From: Flavobacterium sp. Root901 | GTDB lineage: Bacteria > Bacteroidota > Bacteroidia > Flavobacteriales > Flavobacteriaceae | Assembly (NCBI RefSeq): GCF_001429765.1 | Contig: NZ_LMJB01000010.1 | Coordinates: 250,588-314,587 of the forward strand | Length of the DNA stretch: 64,000 nt | Reading direction: 5' to 3' | In this document: positions 51,050 through 58,993 of the stretch, in pieces | How the letters are laid out: every line of letters begins with the position of its first letter | How positions within the stretch are numbered: the stretch's first letter is position 1 | Position numbers and translations under genes: made by a program | The notes under the pieces: model-generated | Database searches by the model: none | What the model saw: the letters and a program-made list of their open reading frames with translations, nothing else | What the model was told of the DNA's origin: nothing

Positions 51050-52054
51050 TTATAATTTTAGTTTAGTTACTAAATCTTCAAATTTTCTCAGTGTTTCTTC
51101 CATTGAGGTTTCAGATCTTCCGCCTGCCGCATTTACGTGTCCGCCTCCGTTAAAATGATCTCGTGCAAACTGGTTTACATCAAATCCGCCTTGTGAACGG
51201 AAAGAAATTTTAATGATTTTCTCTTCTTTATTTTCGATAAAGATAGCAGTAAATACAATTCCTCGTATACTTAATCCATAATTTACAATTCCTTCTGTAT
51301 CGCCTTTTATATAATTAAAAGAATCCAGTTCTTCCTGCGTAAGAGAAGTATAAGAAGTTTTGTGCTCTTCAAAAATTTTCATGTTCTGAAGTGCGCGTCC
51401 CAATAATTGCAAACGGCTGTAAGAGCTGTTATCGTATAATAAAACTGGTATTTGAGTGTTTTCAACGCCCAGATCAATTAATTCAGCAATAATTCGGTGT
51501 GTATTTCCAGTAGTTCCCGGAAAACGAAACGAACCAGAATCAGTTAAAATTCCGGTGTAAATACAAGTAGCAATGGTTTTGTCAATATCTTCTTTTTTAT
51601 TTAAGAAAGTAATAAAATTGTAAACCATCTCGCAAGTAGAGCCGTACGAAGGATCAGAATAGGTATAGGCGGCGTAATCATGCGGTTTTTCATGATGATC
51701 GATCATGATAAATGGAGCAGTTAGTTTAACTAAAGTATGTTCCATTTCGCCTGTGCGATGAAAAGCGTTAAAGTCAAGTGTAAAGATCAGCTCGGCTTCT
51801 TCTAATATTTTAGTACAGTTTTCCGTATCTCTTTCAAAGATTTTTACTGTTTCTGAACCTGGCAGCCAGGCCAGAAAATTAGGAAAATCATTTGGCGCAA
51901 TAACAGTTGGCTGGTGATTGTTTTTTAATAAAAAATGGTATAATGCTAAAGTAGAACCCATGGCATCACCATCTGGTCCTCTGTGTGGAATTATTACGAT
52001 TTTCTTTGGAGCAGCAAGCAATAATTGAATCGCCTGAATATCTTGTATTTTCAT
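51050..52054 (-). CDS. DHH family phosphoesterase (NrnA-like nanoRNase / pAp phosphatase)
   Basis: 334 residues. DHH motifs: 'IIPHRGPDGDAMGSTLALYH', 'LIFTLDFNAFHRTGEM', 'IMIDHHEKPHDYA' (DHH), and a DHHA1 end 'DHFNGGGHVNAAGGRSETSM' (GGGH). NrnA homologues degrade short RNA oligonucleotides and dephosphorylate pAp. First gene of the gldI operon, 6 bp before gldI. Motifs are intact. Confidence 0.93.
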   Translation of the reverse strand: MKIQDIQAIQLLLAAPKKIVIIPHRGPDGDAMGSTLALYHFLLKNNHQPTVIAPNDFPNFLAWLPGSETVKIFERDTENCTKILEEAELIFTLDFNAFHRTGEMEHTLVKLTAPFIMIDHHEKPHDYAAYTYSDPSYGSTCEMVYNFITFLNKKEDIDKTIATCIYTGILTDSGSFRFPGTTGNTHRIIAELIDLGVENTQIPVLLYDNSSYSRLQLLGRALQNMKIFEEHKTSYTSLTQEELDSFNYIKGDTEGIVNYGLSIRGIVFTAIFIENKEEKIIKISFRSQGGFDVNQFARDHFNGGGHVNAAGGRSETSMEETLRKFEDLVTKLKL

Positions 52055-52099
52055 AGTGTGCGAATTTACATTTTTTTAATGTAATGCTGAAAATATTTT

Positions 52100-52147
52100 T
52101 AGTGTTCAGTTTTTAGTTTTCAGTCGCAGTCTCAGTTTTCAGTTTCT
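52100..52147. repeat. CAGTTTT-type degenerate array, single arm
   Basis: TCAGTTTTTAGTTTTCAGTC then GCAGTCTCAGTTTTCAG, the same motif as the left arm at 10694. Near it (52200-52245) lies a further AT-rich dispersed repeat ('ACACGAATGATACGGATTCG'). Confidence 0.7.
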
Positions 52148-52285
52148 TACGATTGGTTATACTGTGGGATTTCATTTGTCTTTGAAAAATGACACACGAA
52201 TGATACGGATTCGTTTACGCGAAAATACTGATTTGTACCGATTTTTTATTTTGGAATTGGAACTTAAAACCAGGAAATTCTCTTT

Positions 52286-53542
52286 TTATAAATTCTCAAG
52301 TTCTTTTTTCTGAAATCTTTGATACAATTTATACTTCACGCCCTTTACAATCTGCGATTTATAAATACCAACTGAGCCTGATGAAAAATAAGCAATTGTG
52401 CAGCCAATTGCTATAAAAATTCCCGGCTGAAGTCCGAATAATTCCATTCCCATAATAGTGCAGGCAATAGGAGTGTGGGTTGCACCGGAAAATACAGAAA
52501 CAAACCCGATTCCAGCTAAAAGTGCAATTGGCATTGGGATAAATAATGACAGCGCACTTCCTAAAGTGGCACCAACAAAAAACAATGGTGTTACTTCTCC
52601 GCCTTTAAAACCAGCGCCTAAAGTAAAACCCGTAAATAAAATTTTAAGCAGAAAATCGTACCATTCGCTCGGATTAGAAAATGAATCAACAATTACCGGA
52701 ACGCCAAGTCCGGAGAATTTAGTAAATCCTAAACCTGCAATAGCAACAGCTAAAACAATTCCGCCAATAACAGGACGAAGCGGAGGATATTTGATGTTTT
52801 TTGAGAAAAGAGAACCCCAGAAATGTGTACTTCTTGAAAAAAGTAAAGCAGCAAAGCCAGAAAGAAGCCCAACTAATAAGGTATAAAGAATTGTATTAAA
52901 ACTAAGTTCGCAAACAATTGGAATGCTGTAATGTTTGTGTTTAATTTTCCAGAATTCTACCGTAAAATAAGCTGCGTAAGCCACAATAAAAGAAAGTAAA
53001 ATGCTTTTGAAATTAATTTTACTGAAATACAAAACCTCCACAGCAAAAACAGCGCCCGCCAAAGGGGTTCCAAAAACAGAAGCAAAACCCGCACTGATTC
53101 CCAGAATGATTAATATTCTACGTTCGGCATTGTCTAATTTGAATATTTTTGAAAACTGATCTGCAATTGCGCCACCCATTTGTACAGCTGTACCTTCACG
53201 TCCGGCAGAACCTCCAAATAAATGGGTTATCAAAGTCCCGAAAAGAACCAGAGGTGCCATTTTAAACGGAATAACTTTTTTAGGTTTTTCGTATTCTTCC
53301 AGCAGTAAATTATTACCTTTTACAACAGATTCTCCCCAATAATAATAACTTAAACCAACTAAAAATCCGCCGAAAGGCAAAAGCCATACAATCCAGTCAT
53401 GATGAATTCTAAATTGTGTAACCCATTCTAAAGAAACCAAAAAAAATGCTGATGCAGAACCTGATAATATGCCTATCAAAGCACAAATTACGACCCATTT
53501 AGGAATATCGAAAACTAATTGTTTTATGGTTTGGGAAGTCAT
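52286..53542 (-). CDS. ClC-family chloride channel/antiporter
   Basis: 418 residues from ATG 53542 (MTSQTIKQLVFDIPKWVVIC). The longer frame from 53587 reads 'MKFVKFVAEKHHKQL', which is translated repeat sequence (CACGAATTT units), so the shorter start is preferred. ClC selectivity motifs: 'GSAGREGTAVQMGGAI' (GxxGREGP-like), 'GTPLAGAVFAVEVLY' and 'GFKGGEVTPLFFVGATLG' (GGxxxP-like). About ten helices. The gating Glu (REG) is present. Role: chloride/proton exchange. Confidence 0.93.
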   Translation of the reverse strand: MTSQTIKQLVFDIPKWVVICALIGILSGSASAFFLVSLEWVTQFRIHHDWIVWLLPFGGFLVGLSYYYWGESVVKGNNLLLEEYEKPKKVIPFKMAPLVLFGTLITHLFGGSAGREGTAVQMGGAIADQFSKIFKLDNAERRILIILGISAGFASVFGTPLAGAVFAVEVLYFSKINFKSILLSFIVAYAAYFTVEFWKIKHKHYSIPIVCELSFNTILYTLLVGLLSGFAALLFSRSTHFWGSLFSKNIKYPPLRPVIGGIVLAVAIAGLGFTKFSGLGVPVIVDSFSNPSEWYDFLLKILFTGFTLGAGFKGGEVTPLFFVGATLGSALSLFIPMPIALLAGIGFVSVFSGATHTPIACTIMGMELFGLQPGIFIAIGCTIAYFSSGSVGIYKSQIVKGVKYKLYQRFQKKELENL

Positions 53543-53559
53543 TAATTGTTTGTGATGTT

Positions 53560-53734
53560 TTTCAGCCACGAATTTCACGAATTTCAACGAATTTTCATTA
53601 GTATTCAGTTAATTTTTATTCATTGTCAGGCTGAGCGAAGTCGAAGCCATTTTGGTGTAAAAGCCTTCGACTTCGCTCAGGACGACATAAGAAAAAAAAA
53701 TAATTAGTGTAATTAGTGAAATTCGCGGCAAAAA
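53560..53734. repeat. Compound repeat: CACGAATTT array, GAGCGAAGTCGAAG palindrome, right arm
   Basis: Left arm CAGCCACGAATTTCACGAAT (with a third degenerate unit), centre with CAGGCTGAGCGAAGTCGAAG (53625-53645) and its complement CTTCGACTTCGCTCAGGACG, right arm AATTAGTGAAATTCGCGGCA. Thus one family is nested within another between the ClC and ridA genes. Confidence 0.85.
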
Positions 53735-53739
53735 ACTAT

Positions 53740-54123
53740 TTATTGCACAACAGCTGTAAATTCAATTTCAACCAAATATTCAGGAGCAACTAATTTACTG
53801 ATTTCATAAAAACCTGTAGTGGGTTTCACATCTTTAAAAAATGCTGAATGTGCTCTTGCCACTTCTTCAAAAGTATCTACGTTTGTTGTGAAAATTCGCG
53901 TTCTGATAACATCTTTTATTCCAACATTTAAATCTTCCAGAACTTTTTCAACGCGTTCAATAATATTATACGTCTGTGCATAAGCGTCATCGGCTTTTAC
54001 TTTATCGCCGTCAACAATTGCCACAGTTCCCGAAACTTCAATGATATTACCAATTCTTACAGCGCGGCAGTATCCCATTTTGTCTTCCCACGGCGATCCT
54101 GTTAAGATATTTTCTCTTTTCAT
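53740..54123 (-). CDS. RidA family enamine/imine deaminase
   Basis: 127 residues (MKRENILTGSPWEDKMGYCR). Trimeric RidA/YjgF fold that hydrolyses reactive enamine intermediates. Motifs: 'GSPWEDKMGYCRAVRIGNII', 'IERVEKVLEDLNVGIKDVIR' and 'VDTFEEVARAHSAFFKDVKP'; the catalytic Arg is in 'VIRTRIF'. Single gene. A ClC gene follows after repeats, so co-transcription is unlikely. Confidence 0.93.
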   Translation of the reverse strand: MKRENILTGSPWEDKMGYCRAVRIGNIIEVSGTVAIVDGDKVKADDAYAQTYNIIERVEKVLEDLNVGIKDVIRTRIFTTNVDTFEEVARAHSAFFKDVKPTTGFYEISKLVAPEYLVEIEFTAVVQ

Positions 54124-54290
54124 TTTACGAGGTTTTTCGAATTATTTCTGCAGATTTTTGAAAATAATTCAGGTTAATTAATGCGCTGCAATTTATGAAA
54201 TAACCATGGCAAAAAGAATTTTAATAAGTTGAAATCACATTGAAAATGTTCTTTTTTGTGATATTTTAAAAAGCATCAAATTTATATTTT

Positions 54291-54590
54291 CTATAGATGT
54301 TCTTCGTAAATTCTGAGTTTGTTTTGTACAGTGGTTAAATGCTGCTGCAAAGATTCAATCTTATTCAGTAAATGGTAAATAGCATCAATTCCTTCCAGAT
54401 TTATATTTAAATCATAATGCATCCGGATCATTTTTTCTATTTCAGGCAATTGTTCCGGCTGCAAAAATTCGTCATTTTCTTCAATAATAATTTTAACTAA
54501 ACCATAATTATTGAGTTCGGTTATAAAAGTATTTTCAATTTCGTGATAAAGACAAAATTGTTTTATTTGGATTAAGTTCTTGTTACTCAT
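54291..54590 (-). CDS. cbpM: CbpM-type chaperone modulator
   Basis: 99 residues from MSNKNLIQIKQFCLYHEIEN. MerR-like HTH/coiled structure 'IKQFCLYHEIENTFITELNN', 'HYDLNINLEGIDAIYHLLNK'. CbpM proteins inhibit the co-chaperone CbpA. The start overlaps the cbpA stop by 8 bp (ATGAGTAA), so it is translationally coupled and in one operon. Confidence 0.85.
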   Translation of the reverse strand: MSNKNLIQIKQFCLYHEIENTFITELNNYGLVKIIIEENDEFLQPEQLPEIEKMIRMHYDLNINLEGIDAIYHLLNKIESLQQHLTTVQNKLRIYEEHL

Positions 54591-55500
54591 GATTTCTAAG
54601 TTTAGATAGTTCTGCAAAAAGTTCTTTTTCTTTTTCAGACAGCTTAGTTGGAATTTTAAGATTGTACGTTATATATAAATCTCCAAATTGATTGTCCTTT
54701 TTGTAAATAGGAAAACCTTTGCCTTTCAGTTTTATTTTTGTTCCGGTTTGAGTTTCGGCGGGAACTTTAATTTTTACTTTTCCATCAAATGTTTTGATAT
54801 TAATTTCTCCGCCCAAAACGGCAGTATATAAATCAAGATCAACATTTGAATATAAATTGTTGCCTTCTCTTTTAAAATCAGAATTATTTTCAATAATAAA
54901 CGTAATGTACAAATCACCGTTTGGTCCGCCATTGATTCCAGGTCCGCCATGTCCCGGAATTTTTATAACCTGGCCATTTTCGACTCCGGCAGGAATTGTA
55001 ATTCGGATATTTTTGCCATTTACAGTTAAACTTTGTTTGTGAGTAGTATAAGCCGAAGCTAAATCTAACTGCAGTTCAGCATTAAAATCTTGTCCTCTGT
55101 ATTTGGACTGGCTGCGGCTGCTTCGTCCTGAACCATACATCGAATTGAAGAAATCAGAAAAATCGCTTCCCGAAAAATCACCGCCAAAACCAGAAAAATC
55201 CTGACTGCTGCTTTGTTGTCTCGAATATTGCTGCTGCTGATTTGGGTCATAACCTGCTTTTTCAAATTCATCGGCATGCTGCCAGTCTTTTCCATATTTA
55301 TCATATTTTTTTCGATTTTCAGGGTTACTCAAAACTTCGTTTGCTTCGTTGATTTCCTTGAATTTTTTCTCCGCTTCCTTATCATTCGGATTCAGGTCCG
55401 GATGATATTTTCTGGCCAGTTTTCGATATGCTTTTTTAATCTCGGCTTCAGTTGCTGATTTTGTAACATCTAAAGTTTTATAGTAGTCTATATAATCCAT
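54583..55500 (-). CDS. cbpA: CbpA, DnaJ-like curved-DNA-binding co-chaperone
   Basis: 305 residues. J domain 'MDYIDYYKTLDVTKSATEAE' with the HPD motif in 'KYHPDLNPNDKEAEKKFKEI', a Gly/Ser/Phe linker ('QDFSGFGGDFSGSDFSDFF'), then the DnaJ C-terminal substrate-binding domain ('ITIPAGVENGQVIKIPGHGG', 'IKVPAETQTGTKIKLKGKGF'). No zinc finger, as in CbpA. DnaK co-chaperone. Paired with CbpM downstream. Confidence 0.93.
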   Translation of the reverse strand: MDYIDYYKTLDVTKSATEAEIKKAYRKLARKYHPDLNPNDKEAEKKFKEINEANEVLSNPENRKKYDKYGKDWQHADEFEKAGYDPNQQQQYSRQQSSSQDFSGFGGDFSGSDFSDFFNSMYGSGRSSRSQSKYRGQDFNAELQLDLASAYTTHKQSLTVNGKNIRITIPAGVENGQVIKIPGHGGPGINGGPNGDLYITFIIENNSDFKREGNNLYSNVDLDLYTAVLGGEINIKTFDGKVKIKVPAETQTGTKIKLKGKGFPIYKKDNQFGDLYITYNLKIPTKLSEKEKELFAELSKLRNHE

Positions 55501-55816
55501 TTTCTTTGTATTTTAAGATAAATAAATTTGGTATTGAAGTTAAGAATAAGTTATTAAGAATCAAAATGCTGCGCGTTAGTTTTAAGTAAATAATAACGCA
55601 CAATGAACATCTTTTAGAATTTGGAATTTAAAATTTTGAGATTTTATTTTTTTTTGATAAAAAAAATTTTGGCAGGTTTTTTGATTCCAAAAATTAGTCT
55701 AATATATTGTTATAGTATTCTTAAAGTTGCCGCACCAAACTTATTTATGCTATTTTTGTGATGTGTACTTAAAATTCTATAAATAATTATAAGGCCGACT
55801 CGATAACCACTTTTCA
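55501..55816 (+). other. Leader region of the secreted protein at 55817
   Basis: 316 bp. Apart from the promoter at 55727-55758 I see only AT-rich sequence with a short palindrome TAACGC...GCGTTA near 55580. It also serves as the upstream region of cbpA on the other strand. Confidence 0.5.
55727..55758 (+). promoter_or_regulatory. Bacteroidetes-type promoter
   Basis: TTG (55727-55729), 21-bp spacer, TATTTTTG (55751-55758): the TTG-N19-23-TANNTTTG consensus. Expected start near 55764, giving a ~53-nt leader before ATG 55817. Confidence 0.7.
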
Positions 55817-56527
55817 ATGAAGCATATTTTATTTTTCATACTATTTTTTACTGCTGTAACTGTTTCAGCACAAACTGAATTTGGAACAAAATTTAAGCCC
55901 ATTCCGGCTCCTAAATTTAGTGCAAAGAAAAAAACACAGGTTCCGAAAGTCAAAGATCCCGCAGCAGAAACCGCTGATATTCCGAGTATAAAAACACCAA
56001 ATGTTTTTGACAATACGACTATTACTCCAAAATCCCAATTTCAGATAGGGCAGGAGAAAAGTAAATTTAGTATGTCTACAGAAAATGATTTTGCCAATCC
56101 GGGCGATCAGTATGTAGCCAAAATGGAGAAAGATGTAGACAAAGCTTTACGAGACGCAGGATTAAGAGAAGGAAGAGGAACATTGGTAAAGAAAAACATC
56201 TCACTGGGAAATTTCAAAACCAAATCAGAATATTTTATTGTCAAGTTTCGTGATTTTGGAGCTATTGACGGCGATTTGGTCAAAGTTACTTCCAATGATG
56301 CTGTAATTGCAGACCAGATCTTATTGGATGCCAGCTTTAAACAGGTAAAAATAAACTTAGCGGAAGGTTTTAATAAACTAGATTTTGAAGCCTTGAACAT
56401 TGGTTCATTAGGCGGAAATACGGCAGAAATTCAAGTTTACGACGACAAAGGCACATTAATAACCAATGATTACTGGGATAATCTCGCAGCTGGATTTAAA
56501 GCTTCGATTGTAGTTACAAAAGAATAA
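55817..56527 (+). CDS. Secreted protein, unknown function
   Basis: 236 residues with a signal peptide (FFILFFTAVTVSAQ). The mature N-terminus is basic and proline-rich ('FKPIPAPKFSAKKKTQVPKV'), then a beta domain at about 150-235 ('FIVKFRDFGAIDGDLVKVTS', 'QVKINLAEGFNKLDFEALNI', 'GNTAEIQVYDDKGTLITNDY') that looks like a small beta sandwich. No family recognised. Good promoter. An 8-bp array begins 7 bp after the stop. Confidence 0.8.
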   Translation: MKHILFFILFFTAVTVSAQTEFGTKFKPIPAPKFSAKKKTQVPKVKDPAAETADIPSIKTPNVFDNTTITPKSQFQIGQEKSKFSMSTENDFANPGDQYVAKMEKDVDKALRDAGLREGRGTLVKKNISLGNFKTKSEYFIVKFRDFGAIDGDLVKVTSNDAVIADQILLDASFKQVKINLAEGFNKLDFEALNIGSLGGNTAEIQVYDDKGTLITNDYWDNLAAGFKASIVVTKE

Positions 56528-56534
56528 TTTTGTT

Positions 56535-56569
56535 GAGTTGCTAAGATACTAAGGTTCTAAGATACTGAG
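56535..56569 (+). repeat. RAGNNNCT array, forward, after the secreted protein
   Basis: Units GAGTTGCT, AAGATACT, AAGGTTCT, AAGATACT, GAG. It forms the left arm of the pair around the 56528-56660 convergent junction. Confidence 0.85.
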
Positions 56570-56572
56570 TTT

Positions 56573-56661
56573 TACTTAGCATCTTAGAACTTTTTAATTT
56601 TAAATAAAGAAAAAACTTAGAGCCTTAGCACCTCAGTACCTTAGCATCTCAGAACCTTAGA
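56573..56661 (-). repeat. RAGNNNCT array, reverse, overlapping the lipoprotein stop codon
   Basis: A short arm 56573-56594, then units AGAGCCTT, AGCACCTC, AGTACCTT, AGCATCTC, AGAACCTT, AG. On the minus strand the stop TAA of the 56657 gene is part of the first unit (TTCTAAGGTTCT), the clearest case of an array entering a gene end. Confidence 0.85.
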
Positions 56662-57184
56662 ACGGATCCGCAGTTACTCTAAACTTCATATCTGCTTTTA
56701 TCGTTACATCTTTAGTAAGTGTTTCTTTAAGCGTAACCTGAGTTCTGATTTTATATTTATCAGCTTTAATATATTGATCCAGTTTTTTATCGGTACAAAC
56801 CAGATCAATTGTATTGCCGGACGAATTAATGTTATCCTGATAGGCTAATTCAATTTCATCAGAATCTGTTGTTGAGATAAATAAATGTATTGATTTTAAA
56901 AACGTAAAAGTTTTGTCAGAAGGATCTGCGATTGAAATTTTAAGCGATCTGATTTTTACGTCTTTTACCAAACTAGCCTTAGTTTTATTGTTTTCAAATT
57001 CGGCTGATGAATTGGTTGTAACATCGGGAGTAATTATTTCTGTTGGTAAATTCAGCGGAGACGTACTTTTAATTTTAATTGAAGTTTCGTTCGAAATAGT
57101 AAAACTCAGTAAATCATCAACAGCATCACAAGAAGTTAAAAACAGCAGTGATAAAAGGGTAATGGCAATAAATTTTAATTTCAT
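56657..57184 (-). CDS. Lipoprotein, unknown function
   Basis: 175 residues with a lipobox (LLFLTSCDAVDDLLSF, Cys19). The mature part is beta-rich: 'ISNETSIKIKSTSPLNLPTE', 'KTKASLVKDVKIRSLKISIA', 'IELAYQDNINSSGNTIDLVC' and an end 'KDVTIKADMKFRVTADPF'. This recalls late-embryogenesis- or DUF-type lipoproteins but no family is certain. Function unknown. Its stop is inside the repeat array. Confidence 0.78.
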   Translation of the reverse strand: MKLKFIAITLLSLLFLTSCDAVDDLLSFTISNETSIKIKSTSPLNLPTEIITPDVTTNSSAEFENNKTKASLVKDVKIRSLKISIADPSDKTFTFLKSIHLFISTTDSDEIELAYQDNINSSGNTIDLVCTDKKLDQYIKADKYKIRTQVTLKETLTKDVTIKADMKFRVTADPF

Positions 57185-57247
57185 AGTTAAATTATATGGG
57201 ATTTTTTCAGATATACGTTATTTGGAGTTAAATGGTTTTCTGATTTT

Positions 57248-57297
57248 GGGCAAAGTTACAAAGTTCAAAAGATAAAGTTTATAAACCTTTGAACGTT
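57248..57297. repeat. CAAAG-type inverted array
   Basis: GGCAAAGTTACAAAGTTCAA then AAGATAAAG and the opposing ACCTTTGAACGTTTGTACC. The same CAAAG unit as at 14764, as an inverted pair. Confidence 0.65.
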
Positions 57298-57321
57298 TGT
57301 ACCTCACAGCCTGTAGACCTA

Positions 57322-57371
57322 AAAATTGGAACGTTAAAAAAAAATATTTTTTTTCAACGTTCCAATTTTTC
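57322..57371 (+). promoter_or_regulatory. Long palindrome in the guaA leader region
   Basis: AAAATTGGAACGTT, an A-run, a T-run and AACGTTCCAATTTTT form an almost perfect ~25-bp stem ending in T-residues. It could be a terminator, a repeat fossil, or an attenuator for guaA. Confidence 0.5.
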
Positions 57372-57389
57372 AATTTCGAATATAAAAAG

Positions 57390-57397
57390 TATTTTTG
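57390..57397 (+). promoter_or_regulatory. -7 box directly before the guaA start
   Basis: TATTTTTG matches TANNTTTG and ends 3 bp before ATG 57401, so a transcript would be leaderless or nearly so. No -33 TTG at the usual distance. Confidence 0.4.
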
Positions 57398-57400
57398 CGC

Positions 57401-58930
57401 ATGCAACACAACGTACTTATTTTAGATTTCGGATCGCAATATACACAGCTTATTGCGCGTAGAGTTCGCGAATTAAATATATTCTGCGAAATTTTTCCTT
57501 ACAATCACTTTCCTAGTGATTTATCAGCTTACAAAGCAGTAATTTTAGGCGGAAGCCCGTTTTCTGTTCGTGCAGAAGATGCACCGCATCCTGATTTATC
57601 TCAAATCAGAGGTAAACTTCCAATGCTTGCCGTTTGTTACGGAGCGCAATATTTAGCTCATTTTAGTGGAGGTGAAGTTGCAGCTTCAAACACAAGAGAA
57701 TACGGCAGAGCCAATTTGTCTTACATAAAAGATAATGAAGTTTTCTTTGACGGAGTTTCAGAAAACAGTCAGGTTTGGATGAGCCACAGTGATAGTATTA
57801 AGGCGCTTCCAGCAAATGCTGTAAAATTGGCAAGCACACACGACGTAGAATTTGCCGCATATAAAATTGAAGGCGAAACAACTTACGGAATTCAATATCA
57901 TCCAGAAGTTTTCCATTCTACAGATGGATCAAAAATGCTGGAAAACTTTTTAGTAAAAATTGCCGAAGTTCCTCAAAACTTTACGCCAGGTGCTTTCGTT
58001 GAAGAAATGGTAGCAGAGCTAAAAGAAAAATTAGGAAATGATAAAGTTGTTCTTGGTTTATCAGGAGGAGTAGATTCTACAGTAGCAGCAGTTTTATTAA
58101 ACAAAGCAATTGGTCAGAATTTATATTGCATTTTCGTAAACAACGGACTTTTACGTAAAAACGAATTCCAAAATGTATTAGATCAATACAAAGGAATGGG
58201 ATTAAATGTAAAAGGTGTTGATGCGGGAGATCGTTTTCTTGGTGAATTAGCCGGAATCAGCGATCCTGAAACCAAACGTAAAACAATCGGACGTGTATTT
58301 ATCGAAGTTTTTGATGATGAATCACATTTACTGGAAGATGTAAAATGGTTAGCTCAGGGAACGATTTACCCAGACGTTATCGAATCTGTTTCTGTAAAAG
58401 GACCATCGGCAACAATTAAATCACACCATAATGTAGGTGGATTGCCGGATTATATGAAATTAAAAATTGTAGAACCGCTTAGAATGCTTTTTAAAGACGA
58501 AGTACGACGAGTAGGAGCTACTTTAGGAATAGATCCTGAATTATTAGGAAGACACCCTTTCCCGGGACCGGGATTATCAATTAGAATTCTAGGAGATATT
58601 ACTCCGGAAAAAGTACAGATTTTACAAGATGTTGATTCTGTTTTTATTGAAGGATTAAAATCCTGGGGATTATACGATAAAGTTTGGCAGGCTGGAGCAA
58701 TTCTGCTTCCGGTAAACAGTGTTGGTGTAATGGGCGATGAGCGTACTTACGAAAAAGTAGTAGCGCTTAGAGCTGTAGAATCAACAGATGGTATGACGGC
58801 TGACTGGGTTCATTTACCTTATGACTTTTTGATGAAAGTGTCAAACGACATTATCAACAAGGTAAAAGGCGTGAATCGTGTAGTTTACGATATTAGTTCA
58901 AAACCACCTGCAACAATTGAGTGGGAATAG
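57401..58930 (+). CDS. guaA: GMP synthase (glutamine-hydrolysing)
   Basis: 509 residues. Converts XMP to GMP with glutamine and ATP. Glutaminase domain with Cys79 in 'MLAVCYGAQYLAH' and His-x-Glu in 'QYHPEVFHSTDG'. PP-loop 'GLSGGVDSTVAAVLLN', then the dimerisation domain ending 'RVVYDISSKPPATIEWE'. The start is the ATG at 57401; the TTG at 57395 is part of the -7 box. Normal length. Terminator at 58943-58980. Confidence 0.97.
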   Translation: MQHNVLILDFGSQYTQLIARRVRELNIFCEIFPYNHFPSDLSAYKAVILGGSPFSVRAEDAPHPDLSQIRGKLPMLAVCYGAQYLAHFSGGEVAASNTREYGRANLSYIKDNEVFFDGVSENSQVWMSHSDSIKALPANAVKLASTHDVEFAAYKIEGETTYGIQYHPEVFHSTDGSKMLENFLVKIAEVPQNFTPGAFVEEMVAELKEKLGNDKVVLGLSGGVDSTVAAVLLNKAIGQNLYCIFVNNGLLRKNEFQNVLDQYKGMGLNVKGVDAGDRFLGELAGISDPETKRKTIGRVFIEVFDDESHLLEDVKWLAQGTIYPDVIESVSVKGPSATIKSHHNVGGLPDYMKLKIVEPLRMLFKDEVRRVGATLGIDPELLGRHPFPGPGLSIRILGDITPEKVQILQDVDSVFIEGLKSWGLYDKVWQAGAILLPVNSVGVMGDERTYEKVVALRAVESTDGMTADWVHLPYDFLMKVSNDIINKVKGVNRVVYDISSKPPATIEWE

Positions 58931-58942
58931 TACCATATTTTA

Positions 58943-58980
58943 AAATTAAGGTCTTACATTTGTAAGGCCTTAATTTTTTA
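58943..58980 (+). terminator. Terminator of guaA
   Basis: AAATTAAGGTCTTAC / GTAAGGCCTTAATTT stem followed by TTTTT. Confidence 0.88.
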
Positions 58981-58993
58981 TAACCTACTATTT

